From: JAFAGX01 sp963759875
Lineage (GTDB): Bacteria > Acidobacteriota > Terriglobia > Terriglobales > Acidobacteriaceae
Assembly: GCA_963759875.1 (NCBI GenBank)
Contig: CAVXBB010000010.1
Location: forward strand, 15,195-79,194
Direction of reading: 5' to 3'
DNA: 64,000 bases
This document shows, one piece after another, positions 61,525 through 64,000 of the stretch. Below the pieces are notes generated by a model. The model searched no databases, was not told the DNA's origin, and saw only the letters and a program-made list of their open reading frames with translations. A program made the translations under genes and the position numbers. Positions within the stretch are counted from its first letter, which is position 1. Every line of letters begins with the position of its first letter.

Positions 61525-62372
61525 TCACGCGGCTGGCGCTGCCGCGACCCGAGACGCTGTTACGAATTCGAGGAGGTCGGCATTGATCTGCTCCGCATTC
61601 GTAGTTGGCATGCCGTGCGGGAAGCCGGGATAGAATTTCGTCCTCGCGTTTTTCAGCAACTTCGCTGAAAGAGGTCCCGCGTCGGCAAAGGGAACGATCT
61701 GGTCGTCTTCTCCGTGCATGACCAGCGTGGGAACGTTGATTCTTTTGAGGTCTTCGGTAAAATCGGTTTCCGAGAATGCCTTGATGCAGTCATACTGCGC
61801 TTTGATCCCGCCCATCATCCCTTGCCGACACCAGTTCTCTCTGACAGCTTGAGAAATCTTCGCTCCCGGACGGTTATAGCTGTAGAAAGGAAGCGTGATG
61901 TCCTCGTAGAACTGTGTCCGATTGTTGGCTAGGGCCTCACGAAGTTTGTCGAACACCTCGATCGGTGTTCCGCCCGGATTTTTGTCGGACTTGACCATGA
62001 CCGGAGGAATCGCACTGATTAGTACTGCCGCTGCGACCCTCCCCTTGCCGTGCCGGGCAACGTAGCGTGTACCTCGCCGCCTCCGGTGGAATGACCAATA
62101 TGGATCGCGTCCCTTAGGTCGAGCTTCTCCACCAATTCGGCAACGTCTGCCGCATACGTGTCCATCTCATTTCCGTTCACAGTCTGGGTAGAACGACCGT
62201 GACCGCGCCGATCATGGGCGATTACGCGGTAACCCCTCGCTAGGAAGAACATCATCTGTGTATCCCAGTCGTCAGCAGAAAGGGGCCAACCGTGATGAAA
62301 AAAGAGAGGCTGCCCTGTTCCCCAGTCCTTGTAGTAAATCTGCGTGCCGTCTTTCACTGTGATCGTGTCCAT
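61525..62372 (-). pseudogene. Non-haem chloroperoxidase-type alpha/beta hydrolase, frameshifted
   Basis: ATG 62372 begins MDTITVKDGTQIYYKDWGTG and continues to the nucleophile elbow IHIGHSTGGGEV. There the frame slips near 62060; RYVARHGKGRVAAAVLISAI then PPVMVKSDKNPGG follow in the next frame, with the acid LVMHGEDDQIVPFA and the catalytic His in FPHGMPTTN, ending at 61525. Joined, it is a full-length (~280-residue) cofactor-free haloperoxidase/esterase. A single indel disrupts it, so pseudogene or sequence error. Confidence 0.85.
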
Positions 62373-63016
62373 GTGTCGTCTCCTATTTGCTGGTTCGGGC
62401 GTTAATGAATGGGCTTGTTGATCCAGCAGGGTGAATACGCCGACAGCACCATGCCCAGAGAAGCCAGTCACGGCATTCTAGGCTGGACAGTTCGTGACAC
62501 TGCTTCCTATTCGCTTTGCTAAAGACAAACCCCGTAGTGCGTCCGGTGCAGGAAAACCCCAAAGTACTGTAGCACCAGTCGAAGACGACTGCACGCAGGT
62601 TCGTCCGTTGAAAAGTTGCTTGCCGGCGGATTTCCCATGCTCTGGAAAGACGCCGACCTCGATTCCAATCCCCACCCCGACAGAGCCGAGCACGCGAAAT
62701 TGCAATAGCGGCTCGCGCTATCATGTGCTGATTACGACGACGATAGGAGGACACCATGTGGCTGGAAGGCGGGACGGTGCGGATCAATGAAATGGCAACC
62801 GCGAAGCTGAAGATCAAAGGAAAAGCTGCATGAGTCCATCGCCCCCGCCTTTGCAACAAACGCAAAGGTGGGCCACCCGTCCCTTTGCGTTTTTTGCTCA
62901 GAGCCTGCCCTGAGCGCCCTCAGTGGGAATGATGCCCTCAAAGATCGTTAAAGTGGCCCACCCGCCGCCTTGGCGTCCTTCAGGATGGGAGGTCGGGGTC
63001 GGCATCGAACAACGAG
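62373..63016. other. Intergenic with terminator-like hairpin
   Basis: No gene is supported. The phrase GTGGGCCACCCG...CCCTTTGCG and a diverged version GTGGCCCACCCGCC (near 62953) suggest a dispersed intergenic repeat. The hairpin at 62858 is annotated separately. Confidence 0.4.
62858..62897 (+). terminator. Rho-independent terminator-like hairpin
   Basis: AAACGCAAAGG (62858-62868) pairs with CCTTTGCGTTT (62882-62892), followed by more T residues. No plus-strand gene lies directly upstream, so it may serve a lost gene or terminate antisense transcription. Confidence 0.6.
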
Positions 63017-63631
63017 TCACCGAACCTTCACCCCATATTTCTGCGTCATCGGTGGGACAATACCATTCAAGCGCAGGTACTCGACAAGCTGTCCGTAGTG
63101 GTCGGTGATGTGCCAGACAGCAACGACAGAGATGCCGAGTTTGGTGTTCGGTCCCGCGTAACGACCTTCGACACGGTCGAGCGCATTGTTCGCCGTGAGC
63201 GTGGCGAGGACGCGGTTCGAGTAGTCGAAGGAGTCCTTGAGATACTTAATCAACTCGGCTTTGGTTTTCGCCGAATCGTGCCCGCCCTTTTCGCAGTCGT
63301 CGGGCGGTTTCTTGCCCTCAAATTCGTTAAAGAAGGCGAACTGGGCGCAGGCGACGTGCTTCACTTGTTCCCCGAAGCTGCGGACACCATCGAACTTGCC
63401 GACTGCGGGGATGTAGGAATATTTGTCTTCCGGCATAGCTTCAGCGAGTCCGATAAAATTCCCTTCCGCAAACTGGAGCGTGCCGCTGAGGCTTTCCGCG
63501 ATGGACTTGGGAATGTCATCCGACTGGGCGGCTTTCTTCGTTGCTGAGTTCTGTGGCGTTCCAGATTTCCCGACAGCAGAGAGGGCGATTCCACACATGA
63601 CGAGAAGCGCAGCAACACGAAAAACTGTCAT
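63017..63631 (-). CDS. Exported DinB-family protein
   Basis: 204 residues. A signal peptide (VAALLVMCGIALSAVG) precedes a DinB/YfiT-like four-helix bundle with metal-ligand histidines in EQVKHVACAQFAFFNEF and AVWHITDHYGQLVEYLRLNG. Members bind a divalent metal; some are thiol transferases, but the function here is unknown. GGAGG 5 nt before ATG 63631 fixes the start. Confidence 0.88.
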   Translation of the reverse strand: MTVFRVAALLVMCGIALSAVGKSGTPQNSATKKAAQSDDIPKSIAESLSGTLQFAEGNFIGLAEAMPEDKYSYIPAVGKFDGVRSFGEQVKHVACAQFAFFNEFEGKKPPDDCEKGGHDSAKTKAELIKYLKDSFDYSNRVLATLTANNALDRVEGRYAGPNTKLGISVVAVWHITDHYGQLVEYLRLNGIVPPMTQKYGVKVR

Positions 63632-63799
63632 TCTAGCCTCCGGTATTCAAAAAAGGATACGGGAGCCACGGAGGGAAGTCGAACGTGCGGGCACACCGTG
63701 TCGAAGTGAATTGTGCGCTTTGGCATGGGCGAGTGGGTTATCCGCAACAACATAATAGCCCGAACAGCTAGGGCAGGCTCGCGTACTCTGCGTTGGCAG

Positions 63800-63917
63800 A
63801 TTGCGAGGGGGGCTGGTGTCGACGACCATGATCTACACGCACATGGACGATGAACGCATCAACGCCCAGGGACGTTTTCCCGAAAAGATGGTGCCTGTAG
63901 AGGCGAGAACGCAATGA
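63800..63917 (+). pseudogene. C-terminal tail of a tyrosine recombinase/integrase
   Basis: A frame encodes GAGVSTTMIYTHMDDERINA then QGRFPEKMVPVEARTQ and a stop at 63917. VSTTMIYTHMD is the end of the catalytic domain of XerC/D-type phage integrases, with the nucleophile tyrosine in IYTH. The rest of the integrase is not present upstream. It lies 65 bp before a tRNA-Gly gene, as expected for an element integrated at a tRNA. Confidence 0.65.
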
Positions 63918-63982
63918 CGGGAGGGATAACGGGAGTAGCAAAATTGACAGAAGCTCGCATGACTCGCATAATCAGCAAGAAA

Positions 63983-64000
63983 GCGGGAGTAGTTCAGCGG
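63983..64000 (+). tRNA. 5' end of tRNA-Gly, cut by the window edge
   Basis: GCGGGAGTAGTTCAGCGG is the acceptor and start of the D-arm of a typical bacterial tRNA-Gly (GCGGGARTAGYTCAGYGG). Only 18 bases are inside the window, so the anticodon cannot be read. Confidence 0.7.

Noticed and set aside
62383..62941. ORFs of 69-160 codons around 62.4-62.9 kb
   Set aside because: They run through a terminator-like hairpin and repeat-like intergenic DNA and show no domain.
1..64000. CRISPR array or cas genes
   Set aside because: No regularly spaced direct repeats and no cas-like products were seen.
1..64000. rRNA genes or riboswitches
   Set aside because: No rRNA-like conserved stretches or recognisable riboswitch cores were found on reading; a covariance-model scan would be needed to exclude small ones.

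Overview
The window looks like a moderately GC-rich chromosome segment of a soil acidobacterium (Acidobacteriota, probably Terriglobia/Koribacter-like). The inference rests on gene content: an ECF sigma factor coupled to a very large Ser/Thr kinase with TPRs, an Oar-type TonB-receptor remnant, a YCF48-type secreted protein, small conserved proteins of acidobacterial type, and tRNA fragments. No taxonomic marker gene is present, so this remains an inference.

Layout. 0-6.8 kb is an accessory patch: a small HTH protein, a GmrSD-like DUF262/DUF1524 protein (possible anti-phage function), a truncated S9 peptidase, a GH18 chitinase, an IS110 transposase and an IS5-type remnant. 6.9-11.05 kb is a translationally coupled ECF sigma factor/Ser-Thr kinase pair. 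11.3-16.4 kb is a group of exported proteins bracketed by two inverted copies of a ~58-bp sequence. 16.4-24 kb is debris: tRNA-Ser and tRNA-Phe 3' fragments, a complete IS3 element with a 4-bp target duplication, a 5'-3' exonuclease, a frameshifted double aspartic protease, a TonB-receptor tail, a truncated kinase and a hydrolase lacking its nucleophile serine.

23.4-38.2 kb is a tightly packed minus-strand gene train: aquaporin, DM13 protein, GMC oxidoreductase, VOC protein, a small protein, GH63 glucosidase, glucose dehydrogenase, NDH-2, glycogen debranching enzyme (broken by frameshifts), FMN reductase, zinc-ribbon protein, ECF remnant and alpha/beta hydrolases. It reads as a sugar-polymer breakdown and glucose oxidation module feeding the quinone pool. 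Just upstream (38.4-42.6 kb) lie a zinc-finger anti-sigma factor, an ECF sigma factor, a STAS protein and a sigma-54 enhancer-binding protein. A near-consensus sigma-54 promoter sits between the enhancer-binding protein and the STAS-ECF pair, which suggests a sigma-54 to ECF regulatory cascade.

43-64 kb is more housekeeping-like: M20 amidohydrolase, OsmC and a divergent small protein with operator-like palindromes between them, an SRPBCC/zinc-alcohol dehydrogenase pair, an HtrA/DegP protease with a clear terminator, a peptidoglycan-binding protein, a PHP phosphatase with two exported helical proteins and a TPR protein, uvrA, a glycerophosphodiester phosphodiesterase convergent with glycerol-3-phosphate dehydrogenase, several small exported proteins, and at the right edge an integrase tail next to the start of a tRNA-Gly.

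At least eight genes carry one or more single-base frameshifts, while several ORFs of 0.8-1.2 thousand codons are intact. Either pseudogenes are common here or the assembly has localised indels. Domain calls come from reading the translations by eye; no database search was run.
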